Of a stretch of 64,000 bases of DNA, positions 44,723 through 56,066 are shown in pieces (the stretch's first letter is position 1; each line of letters starts with the position of its first letter). The notes under the pieces were generated by a model. The model did not search any database. It saw only the letters and a program-made list of their open reading frames with translations, and was not told the origin of the DNA. Origin of the DNA: Isoetes taiwanensis (taxonomy: Eukaryota; Streptophyta; Lycopodiopsida; Isoetales; Isoetaceae); contig JAJEKV010000062.1 of assembly GCA_021234155.1 (NCBI GenBank), forward strand, positions 4,407,025 through 4,471,024, in the 5' to 3' direction. The translations under genes and the position numbers were made by a program.

Positions 44723-46295
44723 AGAACGCCCCCGAATATATATGCAAAGACCCCTACCGTGATATACATGAATTTTTCCTCCCATGGCAAACCAACTTGC
44801 CATGAGCGAGGAAGCCTGACCCGGGCCATCTAAGACAGATGCCGGGTGAAGGACACGAGAGGTGTCGTTAGCCCACGCAATGGGCTCCTACGTCTAAGCA
44901 TGGATACAAGGGTTAGCACACAAAGATAAAACATATATAAATAACCATCAACAGAAGGGTGGCGATCCATCCAAATAACAACGGCAAAGAATATGCATCT
45001 AAAACTAAGAAAACTGACCCCAAACCTCGTGGTTCTACCCCACCGACTCTAGGATCGACCGACTACTGGGCCTCAAGAGATCTACCGAAGTCTTGGCATG
45101 GCGCTATCGGCATCATAGAACATCGGGCTAGGGTTGTCCACCCCATCCGCCTCCCCGAACACTTTGCGATGGGTCGACACGCTATGGTTTCGCTATAGCC
45201 TTCCCGAGACGAAAACTCAAGGTATCACCCGCTTGAGTCTACTCCGTGGTTCATGACGCCTTCCGATGAGGAAGGTGTCGGAAGCGCCCCTTCCGTGATC
45301 ACAAGGGGTTCCGGGGTGAGCTAGAGAATACGCGCCACATCACGAAACCGTGATCCGCACTCCAACTTACTCACCCTAAATCTACTCAAAGTGCAAGATG
45401 CTCCATACGGATCACATCTCTACACCTGTGGAGTGAGTGTCGACCCATACCCTACCCCCACGGGACCTCTTTCGCCTAGCCCACAGGAGTCTCAGAGCCT
45501 TTTATGTTCGTGGCAAGACCCCACCCCCACTTCACCACCTGTCCCTTTTCTGATGCCGGACTATAAGTCACCACCCGGTGGTCTCTTGCACACAGTCGCA
45601 TCTAATGGGAATATTACAGGCTCTATCTAGGAGCATACTATCTTACTTGAGCTCGGGCCTCTACCCCCTTTAAACCCCTCGCTTAATGGAAGCTACCGAA
45701 ATACTTCATAGATACATCAACCAATTCCTTAACAGAAAGCACCATTCATAATTGAAATGTAATCCTACTTACCAAAGAAGGGTTAATCTCAACAAAGGCA
45801 ATCAAAGAAAGAGAGTACTACAAGATTATCTTACAAAACACAAGCTAAACTACTACTAACCTGTTTTCGCCGGAACCGCTATCGTGAGGGGGTTTCTATA
45901 GTGCCGCAATCGGGTGGCAAATACGCCTAATGATTGTTCGCTGATTTGGTGAAGTCGCCAACAGCTCTTGGCGCCAATCGCCCAATCCTTCCTTGCCAAA
46001 TTGGGTCGATTAAGGTTGATATGGGGGTGGTGATCCACCTAATTGGATCCAATTAGCATTTACCATGCTGGCCAATCGAGTTTGGCCAGGTGGTGCCTTC
46101 CCAAACCATAATTAGCTTAATTATTATTAATTTCCTTAATCATAGGTTATTATCCTTAATGTTTTAATTAACATAGCTAATTAAATCCCTTTTAGGTCAA
46201 CCCCCTAGGTTACCATACCCCATGGTGGCGTATTCATACTGGGTGATGTGTCAATGTATTTATACATATACCGTATAAATACTTGGAACGTCACA
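44723..46295 (-). repeat. 5' LTR of chromovirus B
   Basis: Counterpart of 33615-35224. From about 46018 to 46295 it matches almost perfectly (about three differences). Between 44723 and about 46015 it differs every few bases with small indels, many at CAG/CTG positions. The change is abrupt. Confidence 0.85.
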
Positions 46296-46300
46296 GTGTC
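46296..46300. other. Target-site duplication GTGTC (right)
   Basis: Pairs with 33610-33614. Confidence 0.85.
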
Positions 46301-46398
46301 TACAGCACAATAGGTTTGAACAAGAGTGCATTAGATGTACATTTTTGAAGAGTGGTAATTGTGGTTGCAACACAATAGGCCTAACAAAAATTACATCA

Positions 46399-46619
46399 GT
46401 ATCGCGGAGATACAATAATTGGTATCGTGGAGATACTGTATTGTGGAGATACGATCAAGTAGTACCGCGGAGGTACGAAAGATAATAATGTACCGCGGAG
46501 GTACAAGGATATATCGTACTGTGGAAGTACGTGGATATCCATAACTACTTCTGGAGTTTTGCAGAGATTAAAAGAAAAGGGACGCGGAGGTTCCAAGATA
46601 TCAGGTACTGTGGAGGTAC
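46399..46619 (+). repeat. Seven mini-hairpins with GYGGA loops, element A
   Basis: 15-nt units with 5-bp stems: GTATC-GCGGA-GATAC (46399), GTATC-GTGGA-GATAC (46422), GTATT-GTGGA-GATAC (46438), GTACC-GCGGA-GGTAC (46462 and 46490), GTACT-GTGGA-AGTAC (46516) and GTACT-GTGGA-GGTAC (46605). Stem variation is compensatory or G-U tolerant while the loop stays GYGGA. Confidence 0.85.
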
Positions 46620-46784
46620 AATAACCTATATAACTGTTTTCCGAGTTCGCAGGGTCCAAGAAATTCCCAGGTGCACGTTGATTGTGGAACAACCACCTTG
46701 AGAAAGGATGGACCAAATTGGGGTGTACTCGGACGATCGCGGACGATCTCTTTTGAGAAGGGATGGATTGATAAGGAGTATTGC

Positions 46785-46793
46785 ACGGGGGAG
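46785..46793 (+). other. Polypurine tract of element A
   Basis: ACGGGGGAG directly before TGGTCCACGGC, the proposed start of the right LTR. The same junction is kept in the fragment at 10985-10995. Confidence 0.6.
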
Positions 46794-47532
46794 TGGTCCA
46801 CGGCAAATGGGTTATTGGAATCATGGCAAATACTATGTAAATGTTATTCCTAAGGTCACCTAATAATTATATAAAAGGGCATAGGATAACATAGCATGTG
46901 GGTGTGAAGAACCATTGATATTTATGGAAGGGGTCGAGGCACTATCATTGGGATGGTTATTGCTTGAGATAAAGATCATAGATAACGTCCCATATGATAA
47001 GTCATATAATCTAATTAAAGGCAAGGAGATATTTTGAGAAAAAGGCAACTGCCTGCTAAAAAAGGCTAAAGTCGCAGAGAGATCTATAAATAGAACCGAA
47101 ACTTCAGTTGGACATATCTCCGCAAGCAGAACTCCGATTGAGGCGATCTTTACCTCGTTGGAACCGACTCGGAGTCTAGTTTCCGAATTAGGGTGGCATA
47201 TTCCGTAGTTCATCTGTATGAGAGAGTAATGGCCGAAAATGTGACAAGGGGTCACAGATCACTGCCATAGCGACATCACAGATTTGCAATTGTTTTATGA
47301 TGTGTGGCTACATGGAGTAGCTAGACTAACCTGGAGGGCCAATAAGTCAGATGCCATAGCTTTTTTATTTGCCATAGTACTTGTGTTTTTCCATAACCGA
47401 GTGGATCCGGTTGGGTGGTTAACCATGTAATCTAATCTGTGTATTTGAGATAAATGATATAAATTGTTCTTGTTCCTCAGTTGTGATGCTGTGGAGCAGT
47501 TATTTAATTCTTATTATGCATGAGTCGTATCA
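46794..47532 (+). repeat. Right LTR of element A
   Basis: Starts TGGTCCACGG and ends GTCGTATCA, about 739 bp. Only its last ~580 bp are shared with the left LTR. The first ~155 bp are shared with the fragment at 10993-11118. Confidence 0.65.
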
Positions 47533-49206
47533 GATAAACCTTCTCTAATTGTAGTGGTTTTGCCATTCTTGGGAAGCTATGATTTGTGACATGGGCATCT
47601 TCATCAGTTGCAAGTTCTACACATCTTCGGACGCCACATCTGTCATATACCTTGGATCAGTTTTTCCTACAGATATGATGATATTCAATATGGTAGACCT
47701 TGTGGAACTTTTTGCCTTTCAATTTTTCAATTTTTCTAGTTGCACGATGTTTATATTCTTGTGCATTGAGATTTGATGCATTTTTTTGTATGAGTTCACA
47801 CATTTTTTCCAATGATTATAAAGATCTGCATATTGCTATTGTTTTCTAGACATATTTCTTTGCATTTTTTTGTTAGAGTCGGGTGATTCTAGGTATATGC
47901 ATTTTGTCTTTAAACCCGATCCAGGTGAACAACACCTTTAGTTTTTGATTGGGCTATATTTTATATGTTTGCATATTTCTTATGAGTTGAGGAATATTTG
48001 TATATTTATCATACTATAGAATCATCATTTCCATATGTCTTTGCCCTTTGCTTTCATTTCATACTATTGTACATTATATTTTCTTTGCACCTTGTGAGTT
48101 TGACGTTTATAAGACTATTGATTCTATGTCATTATGCTATCACTTTCATATGCTTTCCAAATTTGGTCCTCACATGCATGGTAGTCCAATACCATAATGC
48201 TATGCTTAGTAATTCCTCTCATTTTTTAGGGTCTAACGTTATTGATGCCACGACTCGCAGATATTAAATAGTTTTTTGCACGTTGGAAGTTGAAGAGTGT
48301 GGTTTGTTTCATCCCATTCTAGTCTTGTCATTGAGCATTATGGGTTATATTTGGGATTTTTTTTGCTAGTCCTGGACAATTCTGCAATGTGGTTCTTGTT
48401 TCATGCAATATGGCCATTAGACATGTTCATCGATCATATATATGGATTTGAGGGTGGGATGTTGCCTTCCCAGTTTTTATGACTATTTCGATCCTCCTCT
48501 TCGATCTGGCCCTGACATTAGCTTTGTTCTTGATGTGATCTCGATTCGAGTCTCCCTTCTCGGCTTATCGCTTTGCTTATTTTCATGTGTGTCCATCCAA
48601 ATCCTTCTACTAAAGTTAGAACTCATTTGACTTCGATTTCTGCCACTTTGCCCCTAACCTCAACCTTGATTTCTATCGTTTTGTTCGCTTGTCCATTTTC
48701 CCATAGGCCTCTTAACCATGCGATTGATTTGACCTCATTCATGAGAAGCAATGCATCTGCCATAGCCATTTATGGTTTTTCATCTTGAATTTGTCTACAA
48801 CTAACACCTCAACCCTCTCCTTTTTAGTAGCTAACTCTTTCCATGGACAACTTTAATACTAACATGTCACTTCACATAGTAATTGGGATTTGGTTCATTT
48901 ATCATGTCCATTACTTCTTTTGCTTTATCATTGCAGACCATACGTATGGCACTAGCTTTATATTAATAATATGTCATTTTACCTAGTCATTGTACTTTAA
49001 TTTGTCCTTTTCCACCATATGACTAACCCCCTTGCACTCAATCCCGACATTGGCACTTTTGACCTCCATCTCCGCCTTTTCATTGGCCATAACCTCACCT
49101 TTGTCTACCTAAGCCTCATTTTTGCTCGATCTATGATGTGATCCCAATTAACTTTAAGCTTAATTTCCTTCTTGACATTCCTCTTGATTTGTTGCTAACA
49201 TGATCT
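47533..49206. other. Pyrimidine-rich DNA, no supported gene
   Basis: T-rich sequence with short frames of hydrophobic, low-complexity composition. It resembles the T-rich DNA at 53300-54560, as if one T-rich region had been split by the LINE insertions at 49.2-53.3 kb. Confidence 0.3.
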
Positions 49207-50920
49207 AGTGTGGTGGACTATGTGCTAGTGCTTGAGCAGGATATGCATGTCGTCAAGCACTTCCAGGTGGGAACAACTAATAGGGATGAAGAGATCGACT
49301 CAGACCACTTACCACTTTACTTGAAGTTGGCTTGGCAGGTTGTGCGAACCCCCGGTGCAACAACCCCTCACATGCCGCAGCTGCGATTGGATTATGAACA
49401 TGCAGGGGCTTATGCCCAGATGCTTATAGATGACTGGCAGAAATTTTGCAATATCCTACACTAGAGCAACGGACATGCCGACTGACTGATGTGCCTAGGA
49501 CTGCGGCAGAGAGGTGCTTTGGGATAAGTCGCCCGCGACGAACCTCTAGGAACACAACCTTCCCACGTAATCAATGGTTTGATGCAGAGTGCAAGGAACA
49601 TAAACACTGGCTCCGCCAAGTCACAGACCCTGCTTTACGCCCACATGCAATCAGCAAAGACTAAGCCTTCCTTAAAGCTAAGAAAGCCGTGTACATTGCA
49701 AACAAGATCAAAGGGAAATGTTTTACCTCCGAACATCACCCCATGACCTTCCGGCAAAGGGTTCTTAGAAAGCCAAGATGTTTCACGTGGAACATCACTC
49801 CCGAAAGCAAAGGAGGCAATACTTGCAACAGCCTATACGACCCTCGTGGTGCACATGCAACATTACCCCTACAAGAAGGCCCAAGGCTGGAAATCACAGA
49901 TTCAGACGGGAACAAGACTTGCAAATGCCTTGCAAATGGGAAAGCCCCGCACTGATGGTATGCGTGCGTAATTGCTTAAGTGGGCGGTGGCCGCCCATAA
50001 TACCGGTCGACCGCCTTGTTCAACAAGGCATTACAGAAGGCTTCCCGCTGCAAAAGGGACCAATAGCAGAGTTGTTCCCATCTATAAGGTAGGTCACCCA
50101 CACCGCCTTGTACCCACCACCGAACAATCATGGTCAGGCTCGGTTTTGCAAAACCGCTTGTTGCGGGATTCTCGAAAGCAGCAGCTTGATCTGCCGGGCA
50201 GGGCAGCAGCCCCCTCACCTAGGCAGGATTCGCACTCGCACTCAATCATTGACCACATCTTCACGCTAAGTAACTCGTTGAAGACAGAGAACCACCATCG
50301 ATCTATATTGTTGCTTCAGGATTTTGGCGAAGGCGCTTGACAATCAGGCTCTCGAAAAACTATGGGCAAGATTAAGCATACCGGGGTTCCCGTGAGATTT
50401 GTAGAATGCAAAGGTAATGTGCTATATGAAAGATGCTCGGGTCGGTTGCAGCCGACAAGCCAACCATTTGATAGTAGTATCGGTGTTCGTCAGGGATGCC
50501 CTCTCTCCCCAACATTGTTTGGGCTTTACATTGATCAATTGGAGAGCTGGCTTGTTGATAATGGGGGCGACGGAGCTCACCTTCTCTACCAGATCATCAG
50601 ACAATTAATATATGCTGATGATGTGGACCTCCTAGCTTACACACCAGCAGACATGCAACGACATCTCGATGCCCTGGACACATTCTGCCAAGCGACTGAT
50701 ATGCGCGTCAACTTGGCCAAGACTAAAGTGGTTTTCATATCATCTTCACGTCAATCGAGGATCCCCTCCTTCAATTATCGAGAGCAGAATGTGGAAGTAG
50801 CATCCACATACAAATATATGGGAGTGGAGTTTCCTTCTACTATGGACTGGGACACATCCATATGGTTACGAGTGACGGCGGGCTGGAAGGCACTATATGC
50901 AATGCAAAACAATAGTCATA
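49207..50920 (+). mobile_element. LINE copy 1, 5' portion (EN end to RT)
   Basis: Starts inside the endonuclease C-terminus (VVDYVLVLEQDMHV, DSDHLPLYLKLAW). The linker follows (FPRNQWFDAECKEHKHWLRQ, about 49560). The RT carries GVRQGCPLSPTLFGLYIDQL (about 50484-50543), the catalytic IYADDVDLLAY (about 50610), LAKTKVVFISSSR and TYKYMGVEF. It has frame breaks in the linker and early RT, but 50362-50931 is open. It is interrupted at 50920 by an opposite-strand copy of the same family and resumes near 52237. Confidence 0.8.
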
Positions 50921-52236
50921 GAATAGAATAGAATAGAATAGAATTGTTTTTATCGTCCACGGAGACCAATCGGCCTATGGAACCCAATACAAAAAGCGCA
51001 GCAGTCACATTATCGCCTTGATTAAAACCCCCGCCAAGGGTTTTCGAGGGAAAACCGCGGCAATAATAAGACCGCCGACATCAATTAAATGGTTGATCGG
51101 GGCATATCCGAGCCCCTCAAGTCCAAGATTTCCCCTAATGTATGATCCGAGTGAGCGACCAAGTCGCGCTGCCATCATGTGTAGCGCTCATCGTCTAATC
51201 AATCAGCGATAGTGCGGCCCGGACCGACCATATGCCGGGCAACTCGAAAGTGTGACACTCATCCTCAACAGTTCTTTCCGGCCCGGGCAAAGACCGACAA
51301 ACCCTATCCCGACGTGGGTCCCCAATCCATCGAATTGCCTCAACCGGAGATGGTGGGCACCTCGTCTGAATGGAGGCGATATGCCCAAGCGCTTTTCATG
51401 GGCGATGCTAACGTAGGTAGCGCTGTGGGCCTCGCTCTAATGTGGGATTTATGTGCCGCTTGTAATGTGTTGTTTTGACTTGCTCCGCAGCCCCGGAATC
51501 CCAAAGCTTGCCGGAGAAACAAGCATCAAGATAACATCTCAGCCGCCACGACCTCTGTTTCTACCGGATGCACATGTGCTCCTCGACATTCCATCTAGTT
51601 AGCCATCGCACTCTTTTATCCTTCCAACAATTCTTGAGTCGCTAGGTCCCATTGCCACTGCATAAGCCAAGTGCGGGGTGATCATCATCCATATTTACCA
51701 CTTTCTCTCGAAATAGACGATGTGTCTATCAAGGGCCGCCACGGAAGTGGCAGGGAAACCCGCCTCCCCGCAACAAAATTTGATATGGGACCGTGGATTT
51801 CACCAAAGTGCTCGTGCTAAGAAGGCCTTCGCACCTATTCTAAGTCGCCCAAGTAGCAAGGGACACCATCTGGCCCCCGGACTTCAACTCCGCATAAAAG
51901 AACGGGCTCTACCAATACCCCGAACGATGTGCCCGATGCCCCAATCATATAGTTCTCGCCTCGGGGTTATTGTTCTCGCATTGCATAGAGTGCTTTCCAC
52001 CGCCGCTTTGCACGCAATCTTATGGAAGTGTCCCAAAGATAGTGTAGAAGGAAACTCCACTCCCGTGATACTTGTAGGTGGGTGTCACCTCCACTTGTTG
52101 CCCCTCGATAAGTGAATGAAGGGGCCTTGGATGGCGCGAGGATGAGATTAGGACCACCTTGGTCTTGGTCGATTGACGCTCATGTCCGTGGGTCTCGCGT
52201 AATGTATCCGAAGCATAGAGCGGAGTTGTATGATTG
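50921..52236 (-). mobile_element. LINE copy 2, inserted in reverse inside copy 1
   Basis: The minus-strand 3' end shows a TTCTA microsatellite tail (plus-strand TAGAA at 50918-50943), then GTGGACGATAAAAA and the hairpin module (51009-51067). Further in come a C-terminal region (51388-51203) and RT remnants, TKTKVVLISSSRH and VEVTPTYKYHG (about 52170-52060), matching copy 1. It is 5'-truncated and frame-broken. Confidence 0.75.
51009..51067 (-). ncRNA. Structured hairpin module, copy 2
   Basis: Outer arms ATTATCGCC (51009-51017) and GGCAATAAT (51059-51067) pair with one mismatch around the core AAAACCCCCGCCAAGGG-TTTTCGAGG. It lies in the 3' UTR of LINE copy 2. Confidence 0.65.
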
Positions 52237-53290
52237 GGCCCATCACCACACCTGCTCAAGGTCTTAGTGGAGCCCGGCCCTTTATAACGGGTTGAAGTAT
52301 GGGGCCCAAAGTATCTCTTGCTACTTGGAATGACTTGGAGCAGGTGCGTAAAGCCTTCTTGGTAATGAAAGCACTAGGGGTGAAGTCCACAGTCCCATAT
52401 CAAATTCTACCAGAGGAGACATGATTCTTGCCTCTTCGAGGGCGTGCCCTTGATCGCCACATTGTCTATTTTCGTAAGTGGTCAATATGGACGATGCTCG
52501 CCTTCCTAAACTAGCTTATATCATGGCAATGGGGCGCAAAGACCTCAAGGCCCTTTGGAGGGAAAAGAGAGCTCAATGGTTGGCTAGATGGAATATGCAG
52601 AGCACGTGCATACATGTGCAAACAGAGGCAGATTGCCATAGCTTGAGGCAATATCTTGACACTTGCTTCCTCAGCAAGCTTTGGGATGCCGAGCGCCCTT
52701 GAACATGTCAAGACAAAGACACTACCAAATACCACATAAATTCCACATTGGAACGAGGCCCGCAATGCTACCGCGATACCCACTTGCCCATGAAAAGGCG
52801 CGCAGACTCATTGCCTCCATTCGCATTGTGGGGCACATCATCTTCGAATTGAGACGGGCAGATGGATTGGTGAGCCACGCCAGATGTGCTCACAATGCCG
52901 CCAAATGGGAGTCATTGAGGATGAATCTCATACCCTTCAAAGTTGCCCAAAGATAATGATCAAATTCGGACGCTATGCCGAAGTTGGTCGCCCGGCCACC
53001 GCTACATGTGACATTGAGCACAGCATCCGTACGGGTGCTGGGATCATACCTTCAGGAGGTTGTGGACATGCGAGATCAGCTATACCCTTCACATGTATAT
53101 ATACATTTATTTCATGATGATGTATACTTGTACGCTTTGATTAACATTCTTATTATCGCCACTACGGTTTTTCCTCAAAACCCTTCTGGCTGGGGGTTTT
53201 TAACCCGACAAGAATAAGTTTGTCAAGGCCCTCCTTCGGGTCCCATAGGCTGATTGGTCTTAGTGGACGATAAAAAATCATTCTTATTCT
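52237..53290 (+). mobile_element. LINE copy 1, 3' portion
   Basis: Resumes homology with copy 3 (58455 onward): TTGGAATGACTTGGAGCAGG and AAGTCCACAGTCCCATATC. It contains KALWREKRAQWLARWNMQ (about 52540) and the C-terminal zinc finger CSQCRQMG...DESHTLQSCP (about 52885-52945). It ends with the hairpin module, CCATAGGCTGATTGGTCT and GTGGACGATAAAAA. Confidence 0.75.
53146..53218 (+). ncRNA. Structured hairpin module, copy 3
   Basis: Arm ATTCTT (53146-53151) plus TCG pairs with CGA plus AAGAAT (to 53215), with a small bulge. The core is GGTTTTTCCTCAAAACCC...GGGGGTTTTTAACCC. It lies in the 3' UTR of LINE copy 1. Confidence 0.6.
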
Positions 53291-53912
53291 TCATACTTTT
53301 TTCCCTTTTACCATCCTCCTCTTAGCCATTCTTTTTAGATGCTTGTTAAACTATTGTTTTAGCACAATACACTTAATGGGTGTTGCTTTATCTTTATCAC
53401 ATCGTCATCTTTTTTAGGTCATTTCTTGCACTAGGTGTTCTTCTTGTTCTTTGTTATGATGTACAATTATCCTTCATTTGCCTATCGAGTGTATTATCAT
53501 ATTCTTATAGATCCTTAGACCTTTCAGTTTTTCTTTGGTCGAGAACTCTGAACCTATCTCCTTTAATTGTTGTCTTGAATTTTACACTTCTATGATTCGT
53601 TGTTTTTGTTAGATCTCATTTTTATTCAAGGTTGGTTGGTGTTTTCAAGATGCACATCATGGTCATGTATGCATTTGGCATTCACGTCATGGGCATGTAT
53701 GCATTTGACATTTTGTTTCGATTTGTGTACATATACGCCTCCATTTCTACTATGCTAGCCTGAACACGACCTTAGCTATCTTAATATTCACCTTCGCTCT
53801 CCTATTCTTGTTCCAAACCATTTTACAGACCTTATGAACATCTTTGCTAGGAACTTCTATTTGATGTCAACCTCATTTTACTTCTTGACCTTTCTCCTGA
53901 TTTTGTGCTAAT
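53291..53912. other. T-rich DNA, no supported gene
   Basis: Contains a 28-bp direct duplication around CATGTATGCATTTG(G/A)CATT (53664-53716). Nothing else is recognisable. Confidence 0.3.
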
Positions 53913-54561
53913 GTCTGCAACCTCTTCTATAGATTTTGGCATCTCTTCTATTTGACATTTTTACATTGATTTTCAAACGTGTTAGATTGCATTTTTTTAT
54001 CATAAAGTATCTTTTATTTGAAAAAATTTAGTTTACATAATATTTCATGTCGTCATTTTGTACGGTTTTAGGCTTTTCAGAAGGCAATCTTGCCTCATAA
54101 TTATATATCATTTCACATTTTCTGGTTATGGCATATTTATGCGTTTGGCGCCTATTCAGCTTTTGTAACATGGGTTTTATATTGATATATTCTTGTTTTA
54201 TGCTTGTGTTTTTGAACTCATTCTCTATAGTTTTCATTTCTCAGGAAAGCAATTTCATGACTATTGATCATTCATTATGCTTTTCCATTTCTTGTTTTTC
54301 TAATTTGCTCACATTTAATCAGTTAACTTGCCAAGACTCCCTTTTTATTGATCGAATTGATTGACACGCTCTATTGTTAGGTTGGTTTCTTTATATTTAT
54401 ATTTGTTTTTTAGACGACACATCTTGTATTGCATGATCCTATCATAGACATGATTTATTACACCATCCTTGTCATTGATGTTTTTTACATTCTTATTGCA
54501 ACCTTGTCCAGAATTTTCATCCTTGGCTCCTTTGTCCTTGTAGCTCCACTTTGTCATATTG
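53913..54561 (+). repeat. Inverted repeat arm B
   Basis: About 650 bp, repeated in reverse at 54925-55569 with scattered differences. The arms run from TGTCTGCAACCTC to TTTGTCATATTGT. The non-repeated centre is arm A. Confidence 0.85.
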
Positions 54562-54576
54562 TAGAAAAAAACACGC

Positions 54577-54909
54577 GTGGTTTTTTCTGGGATGCCAACG
54601 CGAGGGTGGCTCTTGTGTCGGGCAGTAGACGGAGGTGTGAATTTTTTGTGGTGGCCTTCGCTTCGTGAGTATTTGCCCTCGTGCCTGGGATAGAGGCCTT
54701 GTGCCTGGTGGATGTTGCATTTGGTGGTTTTGCATGAGCGTTCGCCCTCGTGCCAGAGATTTGGTGGCCCTCGTGCTTGGGTTAGGGCCCTCATGCCCCG
54801 TGGGTTGCATTTGGTGGTTTTTGCAGGTTACAGGTCGAGGTCAATTGGCATGGTTGCATTTATCCCCGTGATTGATTGGCTTGCAGATGGATGGCCTTGT
54901 AGGCATGAC
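54577..54909 (+). repeat. Inverted repeat arm A
   Basis: About 333 bp, from GGTTTTTTCTGGGATGCC to TGTAGGCATGAC, repeated in reverse at 55734-56066. It contains internal duplications of TTTGGTGGTTTTTGCA and CTCGTGCC(T/A)GG. Open frames on both strands are artefacts of these repeats. Confidence 0.85.
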
Positions 54910-54924
54910 CCAAGGCTAACAATA

Positions 54925-55569
54925 TGACAAAGTGGAGCTACAAGGACAAAGGAGCCAAGGATGAAAATTCTGGATAAGGTTGCAATAAGAATGTAAAAAA
55001 CATCAATGACAAAGATGGTGTAATAAATCATGTCTATGATAGGATCATGCAATACAAGATGTGTCGTCTAAAAAACAAATATAAATATAAAGAAACCAAC
55101 CTAACAATAGAGCGTGTCAATCAATTCGATCAATAAAAAGGGAGTCTTGGCAAGTTAACTGATTAAATGTGAGCAAATTAGAAAAACAAGAAATGGAAAA
55201 GCATAATGAATGATCAATAGTCATGAAATTGCTTTCCTGAGAAATGAAAACTATAGAGAATGAGTCCAAGAAACACAACGCAAAACAAGAATATATCCAA
55301 TATAAAACCCATGTTACAAAACTGAATAGAGCGCCAAACGCAAATATGCCATAACCAGAAAATGTGAAATGATATATAATTATGAGGCAAGATTGCCTTC
55401 TGAAAAGCCTAAAACCGTACAAAATGACGACATGAAATATTATGTAAACTAAATTTTTTCAAATAAAAGATACTTTATGATAAAAAAATGCAATCTAACA
55501 CGTTTGAAAATCAATGTAAAAATGTCAAATAGAAGAGATGCCAAAATCTATAGAAGAGGTTGCAGACAC
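54925..55569 (-). repeat. Inverted repeat arm B'
   Basis: Reverse complement of arm B (53913-54561), with a few percent divergence by eye. Confidence 0.85.
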
Positions 55570-55733
55570 GCCACTATATTACCTTGTATAGTGGACTACA
55601 AGGTAATAATGGAACAAGCTTTAAGCTTGCAACTCCGTTGTTCAAAAACAATGACCCCAACAGCATAAGAGTTTATAAAACTCGAGAGGAACATCGACTC
55701 ATCCTAACAACCACCCAACTCCGCGGGGCGCGT

Positions 55734-56066
55734 CATGCCTACAAGGCCATCCATCTGCAAGCCAATCAATCACGGGGATAAATGCAACCATGCCAATTGA
55801 CCTCGACCTGTAACCTGCAAAAACCACCAAATGCAACCCACGGGGCATGAGGGCCCTAACCCAAGCACGAGGGCCACCAAATCTCTGGCACGAGGGCGAA
55901 CGCTCATGCAAAACCACCAAATGCAACATCCACCAGGCACAAGGCCTCTATCCCAGGCACGAGGGCAAATACTCACGAAGCGAAGGCCACCACAAAAAAT
56001 TCACACCTCCGTCTACTGCCCGACACAAGAGCCACCCTCGCGTTGGCATCCCAGAAAAAACCACCA
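55734..56066 (-). repeat. Inverted repeat arm A'
   Basis: Reverse complement of arm A. It starts GTCATGCCTACAAGG and ends GCATCCCAGAAAAAACC. The order on the chromosome is B, A, B', about 165 bp of spacer, A'. Confidence 0.85.

Larger units (their letters stand above)
33615..46295 (-). mobile_element. Chromovirus B (Ty3/gypsy) with histone H3 ORF
   Basis: A 12.7-kb LTR retrotransposon on the minus strand: 5' LTR 46295-44723, primer site 44721-44709, ORF1 with a C-terminal histone H3 core 44121-42945, then an inverted block (38628-42944) holding gag and protease, then RT-RNase H-integrase-chromodomain 38627-35845, polypurine tract 35240-35225 and 3' LTR 35224-33615. The ends TGTGACG/CGTCACA and the 5-bp duplication GTGTC define the borders. 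It is nested in element A and so is younger than A; consistent with that, the best-preserved ~280 bp of its LTRs differ at only about three positions. Confidence 0.85.
32213..47532 (+). mobile_element. LTR element A, non-coding, hosting a nested chromovirus
   Basis: Direct repeats at 32213-32787 and 46953-47532 are clearly alike, with scattered substitutions, and both end GAGTCGTATCA. A primer-binding site follows the left copy and a polypurine tract precedes the right one, so the element runs on the plus strand. Once the nested element B (33615-46295) is removed the interior is only about 1.3 kb. It shows no gag or pol and contains many short hairpins (33027-33314 and 46399-46619). This is a small non-autonomous LTR element (TRIM/LARD-like). 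Its left LTR seems truncated at its start. Confidence 0.75.
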
